Part shown: positions 53,126-63,353 of the stretch, piece after piece
Position numbering within the stretch: position 1 is the first letter of the stretch
Layout: every line of letters begins with the position of its first letter
Origin: Caldisphaera lagunensis DSM 15908
Lineage (GTDB): Archaea; Thermoproteota; Thermoprotei_A; Sulfolobales; Acidilobaceae
Length of the DNA stretch: 64,000 nucleotides
NCBI RefSeq assembly: GCF_000317795.1
Contig: NC_019791.1
Span: 744,001 to 808,000, forward strand
Reading direction: 5' to 3'
Made by a program: the position numbers and the translations under genes
The notes under the pieces: model-generated
Seen by the model: only the letters and a program-made list of their open reading frames with translations
What the model was told of the DNA's origin: nothing
The model's database searches: none

Positions 53126-55840
53126 ATGGGTACCCGTGAAAATATGCGTTCCATTTCAAAAGGTATAATTGCTGGTATTGTAATAATTGTAATAGTAATA
53201 ATAGGGATCGGGGTATATTTTGCAACTAGAAAATCATCCGTTTCTACATCAACAAAGACATCATCAACTTCAAGTATCCAACAATTATCTGCAGTGTCTG
53301 TGTCAACAAACACATTAATTGCAGGCTCAAAAGTTAACTTTTATTTACCTAATTTCCCATCAGGTACTAAATATGCCATATTATACACGGGAGATGGAAA
53401 TGAAATAAATGTAACTTCACAATATGCATCTTACGTATACAAATATCCTGGTAGATATTTAGTTATGTACAATGTTTATTCAAGCAAAGGTTCTTTAATA
53501 GGTGGTTCATATCAAAATTTGATAGAATTAACAGTAAGTCCAAACATAAGCGATAAAATAGCTCCATTAATTACAGTTCCAACAATTACATTTAATTCAA
53601 CAGAAAACCCGACAGCACCCTTATTTAATGTATCTCAAAAAATTTATTTGATAGGAAGCTTTTTGCAACCACCATCTGGTCAAAACATGACAATATATGA
53701 ATATGTATGGAACTTTGGTAATGGAACAATAAAAACAATATTAGCAAATCAAACAACATTATTACCTGAATATAATCCAGTTGTTGTTTATAATAAACCT
53801 GGTTTATATGCTGTATCATTAACAATAATAACTAAAAACGTTTCATCTGGGAAAACATATAACTATACAACATATCAAAGCATTGCAGTATCAGGTAATG
53901 GTCAAACTTACGCATTGATGTCCGTTTCAACAAAGATACCAAATCCAGGAGTAATAGAAGTTTCTGAAAATGTTGCTGGAGGTCCATATAGCTTTGATCC
54001 TCAAATAGATTATGAAACTGTTGGTGGGGAAGTTATTTTAAACATATATTCTACATTAGTTATTTATAATGGTTCATCAACAACATCTTTCCTACCAATG
54101 GCAGCAGCTTATTTACCAACTGTTGGTAATTGGTCAAACATAACTGCTAGATATTTATATGGAGCAATTTCACCAAATTATACAGTTTACATATTTAAAA
54201 TAAGACCTGGTTTGTATTTCTCTAATGGAGATCCATTAACAGCATATGATGTATGGTATTCATTTATAAGGGATATATTATTTGCAGGAGGAACACCTCC
54301 AACACCAGGTTGGATATTAACACAATACCTCATACCTAACTATTCTGCTGGTACGTTTGTAATAAAAGCACCAAATGATACACAAGGATTTGATGAAATA
54401 ATGAATGCAATAACTTATAATAACCAAACAGATACAGTAACTTTCCATCTATATAAACCAACAGCTCCACAATTCTTATTTACTGCATTAGCTGATCCAT
54501 TAGGTGCTGGTATATTGGATGCTAAATGGTTAGAACAAATAGGGGCAGGAATTAATTTCACGCCAGCTGGATTTTATTCATATCAACAACAAGCAAATGA
54601 AGGTAATTATAATACACAAGTACAATGGAACCCAATATCATCTGGACCATACATGATCAAATCTTATACCCCTGGAGAAAGCGTTGTTTTATCACCAAAT
54701 CCATATTGGCCTACAAATATTTCATACATACCAAAACCAAATGATACTGTTATAATATATTGGGTTAAAGATCCCAACACTGCATATGAAATGTTTGCAT
54801 CTGGACAAGCTGATATAGTAACTGGTTTACCATCTAACTATATACCTATGATTCAACAAATGGAAAGCAAAGGACAGGCATCATTATATGAATTCCCAAC
54901 ATTATCAGAATTTTTCTTTGAATTTAATTCAAATATTAGTCAATCAATGCTATCTTCATTAAACCCATCTTATCATATTCCATCATATTACTTCGCAAAC
55001 CCATTGGTTAGAGAGGCATTTGCATATGCATTCAACTATACACAATACCTAAATGATATAGTAGGTAATGTTAAATATCACTTTGACTTTGCAAGTCCCT
55101 ATTGTGGAGTTATAATACCTGGTTTACCCTATTACATTCCACCAACAGAGCTAACAGGTTGTCCAACATTTAACTTAACATATGCAAAACAATTAATGGA
55201 AGAATCTGGATATTATAATATATCAGTATACTTCCCAATAATTGTACCAAGTGGTGATACTGTTGATTTCACGGCAGCATCAATGTGGGCACAAGCATTG
55301 CATAATATTGATCCAAACATAAATGCTGTTCCACTGTACGAACCATTTTCAACTATAATATCATATCAGGTTCCAGGAGAAAATCCAATGCCAATATATT
55401 ATCTAGGTTGGCTAGCTGATTATCCATTAGCAAGCGATTTCGTTAATGCTATGTACTTAAATACATCAACTTATCCATCTGTAAATGGTTTTAATTCACA
55501 ATATTTTGCTAATCTAAGCAAATATTATGCTTCACAAGGAAATACATTCTTAGCACAATTATATGCTAATGAATCTAATGAATATGCTGAATTAAATAAT
55601 TTAATAATAATGGCTGATAATGCAGCTCAAAGTGGTAATACTACATTGGCACAAACACTTTATAAAGAAGCTGAGCAATTAGGAATAAATCTGTATATGT
55701 ATGTATACACTCAACAGCCAAACCAATATTGGATAATTAAGCCATATATGCATGGATTCAATAATCAAATAAGCTATGAAGAAAATCCAATGATAGGAGG
55801 AGGGGCCGATTCTTTATATTACTGGTGGGTTAAAGGATAA
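53126..55840 (+). CDS. membrane-anchored family 5 solute-binding protein with PKD-like domains
   Basis: The 904-residue protein has an N-terminal anchor (about 12-33), a Ser/Thr linker, two Ig/PKD-like domains (about 55-140 and 150-255, with YEYVWNFGNGT), and a dipeptide/oligopeptide binding domain from about 285 to the end (SYTPGESVVLSPNPYW, VKDPNTAYEMFASGQADI). More than ten N-glycosylation sequons indicate a surface location. It should present peptides or sugars to an ABC permease, but no permease genes are in the window. A close inverted paralogue lies at 57623-60355. GGTGA precedes the ATG. Confidence 0.87.
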   Translation: MGTRENMRSISKGIIAGIVIIVIVIIGIGVYFATRKSSVSTSTKTSSTSSIQQLSAVSVSTNTLIAGSKVNFYLPNFPSGTKYAILYTGDGNEINVTSQYASYVYKYPGRYLVMYNVYSSKGSLIGGSYQNLIELTVSPNISDKIAPLITVPTITFNSTENPTAPLFNVSQKIYLIGSFLQPPSGQNMTIYEYVWNFGNGTIKTILANQTTLLPEYNPVVVYNKPGLYAVSLTIITKNVSSGKTYNYTTYQSIAVSGNGQTYALMSVSTKIPNPGVIEVSENVAGGPYSFDPQIDYETVGGEVILNIYSTLVIYNGSSTTSFLPMAAAYLPTVGNWSNITARYLYGAISPNYTVYIFKIRPGLYFSNGDPLTAYDVWYSFIRDILFAGGTPPTPGWILTQYLIPNYSAGTFVIKAPNDTQGFDEIMNAITYNNQTDTVTFHLYKPTAPQFLFTALADPLGAGILDAKWLEQIGAGINFTPAGFYSYQQQANEGNYNTQVQWNPISSGPYMIKSYTPGESVVLSPNPYWPTNISYIPKPNDTVIIYWVKDPNTAYEMFASGQADIVTGLPSNYIPMIQQMESKGQASLYEFPTLSEFFFEFNSNISQSMLSSLNPSYHIPSYYFANPLVREAFAYAFNYTQYLNDIVGNVKYHFDFASPYCGVIIPGLPYYIPPTELTGCPTFNLTYAKQLMEESGYYNISVYFPIIVPSGDTVDFTAASMWAQALHNIDPNINAVPLYEPFSTIISYQVPGENPMPIYYLGWLADYPLASDFVNAMYLNTSTYPSVNGFNSQYFANLSKYYASQGNTFLAQLYANESNEYAELNNLIIMADNAAQSGNTTLAQTLYKEAEQLGINLYMYVYTQQPNQYWIIKPYMHGFNNQISYEENPMIGGGADSLYYWWVKG

Positions 55841-55886
55841 AGAATAAATTTTTATTTTTTTGCTATATCTTATTTTTTGATAAGAA

Positions 55887-56786
55887 ATGTTTGAAAGAGT
55901 TATCTTAAGATTAGTTAAGAAAAAAATATATAATGAAGTCTATGAAGAAGTATACCCTGGTAAAAATGTTTTATTTGGTAATGAGATATTTACTATAAAG
56001 ACTTATGATTCTGATTTGGAATATTTATTAATTCAAAAAATTGGTTATCCTGAAGTCTATAAATACAATGGAACTATTAAGCTTATAACTGAAAATATAA
56101 ATAGCTTTTGTGAATGGCATAATGGTCCATTAGATGAGGTTGATGATCCAACAAAAAGATTTTATTGCCCAATATCTTCTGAAGGTTTCTGCAGCAAGCA
56201 TAAAAGAAGTGATAGGGCAATCTATAGCTTATGCTTATCTTATAGAGGAGAAAAAGCTTTAGAGGCATGTAAAACTATTGATAAAAAAATTACCAAAGGG
56301 GAATATATAGTATATTTGATTGATTATGGAGGACAATTACCAAAGGTAGGAACAACAAGAAAATTTAGATTGTTGGAAAGAATAGCTGAGCAGCCTCATA
56401 TAATAGCTACTCAATTGTATTTAACAGATAGTTTATATAAAGCAAGATTAATGGAGATGAATATATCAAAAAGCGGTTTAGCAAATGAGTTGTGGAGACA
56501 TAGATGGATTTCTACAGAAAACTTGTATAATTCTATTATTAAGATTAAGGATATGGCTGATAAAATATTAAAGAAATTTGATATCAAAGAGGAAATAAAG
56601 CTATTCAGGATTAGACAGCCTAAAATTAATTTTATTCAAGGAGATTTAAGTAATAAAGAATTAAAATTAAACGGAGCGTGGGGAGGTTATTTAATACTAT
56701 CAGATATGAAATATAATTATATATATTCAGAATCTCAACTATTACATAAAGATAGTATTTTAATTAATAATGAAATAAAATTGTAA
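55887..56786 (+). CDS. DUF2797 family protein
   Basis: The 299-residue protein has EYIVYLIDYGGQLPKVGTTR and ERIAEQPHI..., the DUF2797 pattern (a GIY-YIG-like strand pair with KVG and an arginine). An N-terminal Cys/His cluster, SFCEWHNGP, FYCPIS and FCSKHKR, may bind zinc. Function not established. It lies between two convergent paralogous solute-binding genes; no functional link is evident. Confidence 0.8.
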   Translation: MFERVILRLVKKKIYNEVYEEVYPGKNVLFGNEIFTIKTYDSDLEYLLIQKIGYPEVYKYNGTIKLITENINSFCEWHNGPLDEVDDPTKRFYCPISSEGFCSKHKRSDRAIYSLCLSYRGEKALEACKTIDKKITKGEYIVYLIDYGGQLPKVGTTRKFRLLERIAEQPHIIATQLYLTDSLYKARLMEMNISKSGLANELWRHRWISTENLYNSIIKIKDMADKILKKFDIKEEIKLFRIRQPKINFIQGDLSNKELKLNGAWGGYLILSDMKYNYIYSESQLLHKDSILINNEIKL

Positions 56787-56893
56787 TTTAGGTTATAAAT
56801 AATTAGAAACATTTTACAAATATAAATCATTTGTTTATTTTGCATTTATATATTTGTTTATGCATATTTTAAATATTGAAAGGTGAAAAAAGT

Positions 56894-57622
56894 TTGGATT
56901 TAACTGCGGTTATTCCAGCGGGTGGAGAAGGTTCTAGATTTAAACCATATACAGATATAGTTCCTAAGCCAATGATACCCCTGGGTGAAGAAGAAAAACC
57001 AATTCTAGATTACATTGTACACCATTTATCAAGAAATGGATTTGAACATATAATCTTATTGGTTAACTATAAATGGAAATATATAAAGAATTATTTTCAA
57101 GATGGTAATAGATATAATTTAAAAATAGATTATAGTATAGATGATGATAAATATAGTAACACTGGTGGATCATTATTAAAGGCATACAAAAATAACTTAA
57201 TTAATTCAGATCCTGTTTTAATATGGTATGGGGACATACTGGCTAATCTTAATCCTAACGATATAGTAAAGGTTCATAAAGAAGAAGATTTAGACGCACT
57301 TCTTGTTGTTGCAGATAAATACCAAATTCCCGTTGGAGTGGCTGAAATAGATGAGAATAATAACATTGTTCGCTTAAGGGAAAAGCCATGGTACGAAATA
57401 AAGGTAACGATTGGTATACTCACTTTAAATGTTGATGTATTGAAAAGCATAGAAAACGCTTTAGGAACTAAATTCGATATAATGGGAGATTTAATTCCAT
57501 ACATGATAAAAAATAAGAAGAAAGTTAAAGCTTATATCTATAATGAGGAATGGATCGATGTAGGTAGTTTAGAAAGGTATAAAAAAATTGATGAAAAAAT
57601 TTTAAAGAAAGTTATTAGATAG
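56894..57622 (+). CDS. sugar-phosphate nucleotidyltransferase
   Basis: The 242-residue protein has the NTP-transferase signature AVIPAGGEGSRFKPYTDIVPKPMIPL at the N-terminus, VLIWYGDILANLN with the DxD-like metal site, and EEWIDVGSLERYK at the end, as in glucose-1-phosphate thymidylyltransferase-like and mannose-1-P guanylyltransferase-like enzymes. The TTG at 56894 has AGGTGA at proper distance; the earlier TTG at 56876 does not. It ends directly against the stop of the inverted solute-binding gene. Confidence 0.87.
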   Translation: MDLTAVIPAGGEGSRFKPYTDIVPKPMIPLGEEEKPILDYIVHHLSRNGFEHIILLVNYKWKYIKNYFQDGNRYNLKIDYSIDDDKYSNTGGSLLKAYKNNLINSDPVLIWYGDILANLNPNDIVKVHKEEDLDALLVVADKYQIPVGVAEIDENNNIVRLREKPWYEIKVTIGILTLNVDVLKSIENALGTKFDIMGDLIPYMIKNKKKVKAYIYNEEWIDVGSLERYKKIDEKILKKVIR

Positions 57623-60355
57623 CTATTTTTCCCACCACCAATAAACTGAATCGGTGGCAGCATTTGTTAATGGATTTTCTTCCCATGATATTTGATTGTT
57701 ATAACCATGTATATATGGTTTTATAACCCACATATTTGTAGGTTGAATTGTGTAAACATACATATATAAATTGATCGTTAATTGATCGACTTCTTTATAT
57801 AACTGCATGGCTTCACTTGTATTACCAGCAACCTCAGCTTTCATTGCTTGCAGTGTTAAATTATTCAATAAAGAATATTCATTACTTTCATTTGCAAAAA
57901 GATTTGCCAAATACGTATTGTTTTGAGAAGCGAAATAGTTACTTAATTGACTCAAATATGTTGAATTAAATCCATCTGGGGCAGCATAAGGACCTCCTTC
58001 TTCTATCATTCCTTGGGCGAATTCAAGAGCTGTAGGAGTGCCTGGCGACCATCCCATATAGAAAATTGGCATTGGATTTTGGCCGTATATAGAATCATAT
58101 GCATACATTGTAACAAATGGCATATATAAAGGAACAGCATTTATGTTTGGATCAATATTATGCAATGCTTGTGCCCACATTGATGCTGCCGTGAAATCAA
58201 CAGTATCACCACTTGATACAAAAATTGGGAAGTATACGGTTATGTTATAAAATCCAGATTCTTCCATTAATTGTTTAGCATATGTTAAGTTAAATGTTGG
58301 ACAACCTGTTAGCTCTGTTGGTGGAATGTAATAATCAAGACCTTGTATTAATATGCCACAATAAGCATTACCAAAGTCTATATGGTATTTTTCGTTTCCT
58401 ACGATGCTATTTAGATATTCCGTATAGTTAAATGCATATGCAAATGCTTTCCTAACCAATGGGTTTGCAAAGTAGTATGATGGAATATTGTATTGAGGAT
58501 TAATACTTTTTAGCATAGAAGTGTTAACATTTAATGTATATGCAAAGAAGTTTTCACTAAAGGTGGGATATACATAAATGGTTGCTAAACCTTCAGATTC
58601 AAGGTTTAAAATAGAAGGTGTATAGCTTGAAGGTATGTTAGTCAATATATCAGCTTGGCCAGATGCAAGCATTTCATATGCAGTGTTTGGATCTTTAACC
58701 CAATATATTATAACAGTATCATTTGGTTTAGGTATATCGGGTATATTTGTAGGCCAATATGGATTTGGTGATAAAACAATGCTTTCTCCAGGAGTATAAG
58801 ATTTGATCATGTATGGTGCGGTAGACATAGGATTCCATTGTACTTGTGTATTATAATTCCCACCATTGCATGTTTGTTCATATGCATAAAATCCAGCTGG
58901 TGTGAAATTAATGCCATCCCCAACTTGTTCTAACCATTTAGCATCATATACCGATGCTTCCGATTCTGTTAATATACTAAAGAAAAGTTGAGGATTTACT
59001 CTTTCTGTTAAATTAAACGTAACAGTATTAGTATCATTATTATAAAACACAGAATTCATTATCTCATTAAATCCATTGGTATCATTAGGAGAGGTTACAA
59101 TTGGCATGAATTCACTATAATTTGGTATTAAGTATTGTGCTAACGCATATCCTGGTGTAGGTGGTACACCTCCAGAGCAAAGAAGGGATCTTATTATTGA
59201 GTACCAGACATCATATGCAGTTAAATTATCTCCATTTGCTGCTCTCAAATTTGGTCTTATTTTAAATGTGTACATAGAATAGTTGGGGGCTATTCCTCCA
59301 TAAACATATCTTTGAGACCAATTACCAACAGTTGGTATATACTCTGCTGCCATAGGCAAGAATTTTGATGTACTAGAGCCATTATATATAACCAAAGTAG
59401 AATAGATATTCCTTATTATTTCTTCACCAACAACCTCTAAATCTATATCTGCATCAAAGCTATATGGACCTCCTGGAACATTTTCTGCAACAATTATTGT
59501 ACCTGGGTTAGGTATGTTTAGATTAGATGAGAATATTTTAAACATTAAACTATTATTAGATACTGCAATAGTTTGATATGTTGTATAGTTATATGTTTTC
59601 CCAGATGAAACGTTTTTAGTTATTACTGTTAATGATACAGCATATAATCCTGGTGAAGAATAAGTTACATTAACTGGGTTTTCTTCAGGTAATAATGTTG
59701 TTTGGTTTGCCATAACAGTCATAGTTTGACCATTACCAAAGTTCCATACATATTCATATATAGTCATGTTTTGACCAGATGGTGGTTGCAAAAATCCTCC
59801 TGATAAATAAACTGTTTGGCCTGTTGAGAAAATTGGTGCTGTTGGATTTCTTGTTATGTTAAATGTAATTGTTGGAACTGTAAGGTATTGGGATAAGTTT
59901 AATGGTATATTAGGAGTAACAACTAATGTAATGAGATTGCTTGATGAACTACCATAGATTAAACCGTTTTGATATACTTCATAGTAAAGCATATACATAC
60001 CTGGATATTTATATAATACATTTACATAATTGCTAGTTGAATTCAAAACGCTCCCATTACCAACATATATTAAAGCATAGCTTCCTTTAGAGCTTGTATA
60101 CCCAGGTAAGAAAACGCTTATTGGATTATCTGCTATAACTGTTAAAGATGCAGGAGATGCTGGTTTTAATGAATTTAATGTGGATTGAGTTTGAGTTGAT
60201 GTTGATGATGTGCTTTTACTCGATATTGATCTATAATAGTAAAAACTAAATAGTATTCCTATAACAACCACAACCAATATAATTAATAATACAATAAGAG
60301 ACCTAGAGATTGATTTCCTATTCCACGAATAACCTACTTCAATAGGCATCGCCAT
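57623..60355 (-). CDS. membrane-anchored family 5 solute-binding protein, paralogue of 53126
   Basis: The 910-residue protein has the same architecture as the one at 53126: anchor (about 17-45), Ser/Thr linker, two PKD-like domains with YEYVWNFGNGQT, then the family 5 binding domain. Segments near KSYTPGES.VLSPNPYWPTNI and PKPNDTVIIYWVKDPNTAYEM are nearly identical between the two, while other parts differ, as after local gene conversion. It has many N-glycosylation sequons. It probably binds peptides or oligosaccharides for an ABC importer encoded elsewhere. Confidence 0.87.
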   Translation of the reverse strand: MAMPIEVGYSWNRKSISRSLIVLLIILVVVVIGILFSFYYYRSISSKSTSSTSTQTQSTLNSLKPASPASLTVIADNPISVFLPGYTSSKGSYALIYVGNGSVLNSTSNYVNVLYKYPGMYMLYYEVYQNGLIYGSSSSNLITLVVTPNIPLNLSQYLTVPTITFNITRNPTAPIFSTGQTVYLSGGFLQPPSGQNMTIYEYVWNFGNGQTMTVMANQTTLLPEENPVNVTYSSPGLYAVSLTVITKNVSSGKTYNYTTYQTIAVSNNSLMFKIFSSNLNIPNPGTIIVAENVPGGPYSFDADIDLEVVGEEIIRNIYSTLVIYNGSSTSKFLPMAAEYIPTVGNWSQRYVYGGIAPNYSMYTFKIRPNLRAANGDNLTAYDVWYSIIRSLLCSGGVPPTPGYALAQYLIPNYSEFMPIVTSPNDTNGFNEIMNSVFYNNDTNTVTFNLTERVNPQLFFSILTESEASVYDAKWLEQVGDGINFTPAGFYAYEQTCNGGNYNTQVQWNPMSTAPYMIKSYTPGESIVLSPNPYWPTNIPDIPKPNDTVIIYWVKDPNTAYEMLASGQADILTNIPSSYTPSILNLESEGLATIYVYPTFSENFFAYTLNVNTSMLKSINPQYNIPSYYFANPLVRKAFAYAFNYTEYLNSIVGNEKYHIDFGNAYCGILIQGLDYYIPPTELTGCPTFNLTYAKQLMEESGFYNITVYFPIFVSSGDTVDFTAASMWAQALHNIDPNINAVPLYMPFVTMYAYDSIYGQNPMPIFYMGWSPGTPTALEFAQGMIEEGGPYAAPDGFNSTYLSQLSNYFASQNNTYLANLFANESNEYSLLNNLTLQAMKAEVAGNTSEAMQLYKEVDQLTINLYMYVYTIQPTNMWVIKPYIHGYNNQISWEENPLTNAATDSVYWWWEK

Positions 60356-60391
60356 GAATAAATTTCCTTAGGGGTTTAAAAATTTTTTGAT

Positions 60392-60772
60392 TTATTTATC
60401 TAAAAGAATTATTTTATTTCCTTTCACAATTATTTTATCTCCATCCTTTATATCTTTTAAAACATTAATATCTATATTATCAATTAAGGGTATGTTAGAC
60501 AAGGCACAGCCTGCAATTATTATGGGTTCAGATTTAGCCATGATAATTGCTTTTGGTGCAAAACCATTTTCCTTTAAAGCATATATAATATAAGAACCAA
60601 CAGTGCTTCCCCTTGGCTTATATGCAACTAATATTTTATCTTTCACATTTCTTCCATCAACTAGATTACCATTGTTTGGGTTAATATCTCCATAAAAACT
60701 GATCTCTTGTATAACTAAGGCTTCCCCTTCAGCTTCACCTTTTATTAAAGCCCTTCCAGTTATTTCCCTCAT
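60392..60772 (-). CDS. phosphomevalonate dehydratase small subunit (aconitase X swivel)
   Basis: The 126-residue protein has the DUF126/aconitase X swivel pattern: LVIQEISFYGDINP, KDKILVAYKPRGSTVGSYIIYAL, where RGSTVGS is the conserved substrate loop, and GCALSNIPLIDNID. Together with the adjacent large subunit it dehydrates mevalonate 5-phosphate in the archaeal mevalonate pathway. It overlaps the large subunit gene by 4 bp (ATGA), indicating translational coupling. Confidence 0.88.
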   Translation of the reverse strand: MREITGRALIKGEAEGEALVIQEISFYGDINPNNGNLVDGRNVKDKILVAYKPRGSTVGSYIIYALKENGFAPKAIIMAKSEPIIIAGCALSNIPLIDNIDINVLKDIKDGDKIIVKGNKIILLDK

Positions 60773-61971
60773 AATTTTAATACCTCTTTCAAGTTGTTAA
60801 TTGATATTAATGAAACATTTATACCCTTTTTAGATAAATAAAAATACGCCTTATAGCTATTAGTTGCTATGTTTAATCCTCTATATCCAAATGGGCTTAC
60901 AATTAAACATGTATCTCCAATAAGCTTTACATTTTTTTCTTTAAGTATACTTAAAGTCTCTTTGCTCACCTTTGAAATTTGTTCTCTCGATGTAGTAATT
61001 ATTATTTGGGAATTAATTTTTTCAAATTCCTTTAATTGATTTGCAATTTTTTCAATTTCATCTTTGTTTGCATGAGGGCATCCAAAATATATGATATCTG
61101 GCGTTTTGGAAGGCATTAATTCATCTTCTCTAGTTTTTATGTCTTTATAATCTATGGTAAATGTTTCTTTTAGTTTGTTTTCATCAATTTTTTGTTTTGT
61201 TACACCTTTAATAACTATCATAGCTATGTTTCCTGCTGCCCCCAAGGAAGCAGATAATTCTTTGATAATTGTTTCGTTACTTATATATTCATCTAGGTAT
61301 GGTGGTCTTTCATCATTGTGAGCTTTTGATATTATTTCTCCTATTATACCTATTCTAACTTCATTTAATTCATAATCATCTGGTCTTCTTATTATATATC
61401 TTATGCTAGGTATCCTATTTTCATCTATATGGAGTCCATAATAATATGTTTTCCCAGTTATTGCTGCCATTAAAGAAATGGGCCCACCTTCTCTATTTGT
61501 TTTAATTCCTAAAACACTATTGCCATAAACAACAGCATTAGACTCTCCCCAAGCAACACTACTCCCTTCTTTAATATCAATCACTTCTGGTAAATAATAT
61601 GGGGTGCAGGATAAAGAAAGATTTGCACCCATTTTCTTCAATGACATTAATATATCTTCTTGACCCTTAAGATAATTTCTATCAATTTTTGTAAGTGGTA
61701 TTGCATCATAGTCTATAGTATCATAGCCAATTGGGTTAACTGTTGTCTTTACTGAGAATTTAACGCCAGAATCTGCAAATTCCTTTATTAATTTTCTTCC
61801 TGGATCTCCTATATTACCATAAGAAACTCCTGATATATGAGCATGAGAAATATTAATGAGTTTTTCAGCATTTAATGATTCTCCAATAGATACTATAACT
61901 TTTAATGCCTTAGATACTGCCCATCCATAATCTCCATTAAGCATCTTTTCTTCTTCTTTTGTTAAATACAT
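60769..61971 (-). CDS. phosphomevalonate dehydratase large subunit (aconitase X catalytic)
   Basis: The 400-residue protein matches aconitase X (DUF521): MYLTKEEEKMLNGDYGWAVSKAL, ISHAHISGVSYGNIGDPG, LSLSCTPYYLPEVID, GESNAVVYGNSVLG(I)KTNREGGP. Aeropyrum enzymes of this pair hold an Fe-S cluster and make trans-anhydromevalonate phosphate. The upstream gene at 61981 (HhH/Cys-rich) is 9 bp away on the same strand and may be cotranscribed. Confidence 0.9.
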   Translation of the reverse strand: MYLTKEEEKMLNGDYGWAVSKALKVIVSIGESLNAEKLINISHAHISGVSYGNIGDPGRKLIKEFADSGVKFSVKTTVNPIGYDTIDYDAIPLTKIDRNYLKGQEDILMSLKKMGANLSLSCTPYYLPEVIDIKEGSSVAWGESNAVVYGNSVLGIKTNREGGPISLMAAITGKTYYYGLHIDENRIPSIRYIIRRPDDYELNEVRIGIIGEIISKAHNDERPPYLDEYISNETIIKELSASLGAAGNIAMIVIKGVTKQKIDENKLKETFTIDYKDIKTREDELMPSKTPDIIYFGCPHANKDEIEKIANQLKEFEKINSQIIITTSREQISKVSKETLSILKEKNVKLIGDTCLIVSPFGYRGLNIATNSYKAYFYLSKKGINVSLISINNLKEVLKL

Positions 61972-61980
61972 TTTACCGCC

Positions 61981-62985
61981 CTAATACCACCATGTATTTT
62001 TAAAGTTGTGCTCAGGTATCATATATATTCTATTCTGAAAAGCTTTACATTCTTTTGTAAATATGCAATTTTCTTTGCATCCAGTAATTTTTATGCATTC
62101 ATTTGTGCATGAGGTTTTACAAACGGGATCTTTTGTCTTGCAACAGCTTCTACCAAATGCCCATAGAAAATCATCTAGTATAAAGGGGTCAATGCCTGAA
62201 TATTGGGATACCATTTTATATGCCTGTCTAACTGATAGTCTTAATAAAATATCTTCCCAATCAGAAAATTCAATATTAGCATAAATTTTCTCTCTTGTTG
62301 TATCGTCAACATCTACAATACCTAATCTTAAAGCAATTCTCGTTAAATGATTATCTATTGGTAACTCTTTATTGTATGGATCATTAATGCTTAATATAGA
62401 TCTTCTTTCCAAAAATTTTGCTAATAAAAAAGCCTTTTTTTCTACAGGATCTTGATATGCCTTAAAAATTTTTAAAATATCGATAAACCCATTTCCGTAG
62501 TCCCTTCTTAGATATCCTTTAGATATTGTTATTATATCATAGGGATCGCTAAAGTTTTTCTTAATCTTTATCCCAATATCCTTTAATAGCTCATGTCTTA
62601 CTCTAATATCGCTAGGATATATTTTTTTACCTTCTTTATTTTCAATAGTAAGCCATTTGGTTACGGTATCTATATTAATATTTGCTAAATTTTCGGGATA
62701 GAAAAATGAAGGATCATCTTTATATTTTAAAATACCTAGCTTATATAATGCATCCGCCCCATGATAAAACTTATTTTCAATAAATCCCTCAAAAGGTTTA
62801 TCATGGAATCTTAATCTATGATCTATAGATACCATAACTAAGAAATATAGGAAAACATTTTCTTTTGATTCTGTTAATGGTGGAAAATAATTTTCATCAT
62901 CATACATATCAATATTTTTCATTTTTAATGATTTTAATTGTGATCCTAATTTTTCGCAGGATTCTTGATTAATTTTGACTTGCAT
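61981..62985 (-). CDS. HhH-GPD-like protein with Cys-rich C-terminus
   Basis: The 334-residue protein has LPIDNHLTRIALRLGIV (about 212-228 from this start), similar to the HhH-GPD active-site strand with its catalytic Asp (compare VDTHVRRVLNRLG), and a C-terminal region with ten cysteines in about 45 residues (RSCCKTKDPVCKTSC, NECIKITGCKENC, FTKECK), probably Fe-S or zinc sites. This suggests a DNA or nucleoside glycosylase-like protein. The start at 62985 has GGCGAT upstream; a TTG at 63012 is an alternative. Confidence 0.62.
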   Translation of the reverse strand: MQVKINQESCEKLGSQLKSLKMKNIDMYDDENYFPPLTESKENVFLYFLVMVSIDHRLRFHDKPFEGFIENKFYHGADALYKLGILKYKDDPSFFYPENLANINIDTVTKWLTIENKEGKKIYPSDIRVRHELLKDIGIKIKKNFSDPYDIITISKGYLRRDYGNGFIDILKIFKAYQDPVEKKAFLLAKFLERRSILSINDPYNKELPIDNHLTRIALRLGIVDVDDTTREKIYANIEFSDWEDILLRLSVRQAYKMVSQYSGIDPFILDDFLWAFGRSCCKTKDPVCKTSCTNECIKITGCKENCIFTKECKAFQNRIYMIPEHNFKNTWWY

Positions 62986-63057
62986 TTTATCGCCTATTTC
63001 ATCTATAATCAAATTAATTATTAAATCCCTGTGCCCTTAATAATATAAGGAGGGAAA

Positions 63058-63333
63058 ATGGCAGAACAATGGTTAATAGATTCTTCAAAAATAATAGAAA
63101 AAGCAAGGAATTTATCTGAAGTAGAGAAAAAGGTTTTCAAATACTTTTTAGAAAGCATTTCAGTAGGTGATTTAAGGGCAATTATGGAATTAGAGAAAAA
63201 AGGAATAAAAGATCCTCGTTCAGTTATTGAGAATTTGATTTTAATGGGCCTAATAGAAAGAGGTAATTATTGTTATAACTTGCCTTATCCATTGAGGGTT
63301 TATATATCTAAGCAAGGTATTCCTGAAATATAA
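63058..63333 (+). CDS. small winged-helix-like protein
   Basis: The 91-residue protein is mostly helical: LSEVEKKVFKYFLESISVGDLRAIMELEK, KDPRSVIENLILMGLIERGN, matching a winged HTH in which ENLILMGLIE would be the recognition helix/wing boundary. Family not recognised. AAGGAGGGA is an excellent ribosome site. Divergent from the HhH-GPD-like gene at 61981, and 20 bp before the nucleoside phosphorylase, so probably one operon with it. Confidence 0.68.
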   Translation: MAEQWLIDSSKIIEKARNLSEVEKKVFKYFLESISVGDLRAIMELEKKGIKDPRSVIENLILMGLIERGNYCYNLPYPLRVYISKQGIPEI

Positions 63334-63353
63334 TTCTTCTAGGGGGTAAGAGG

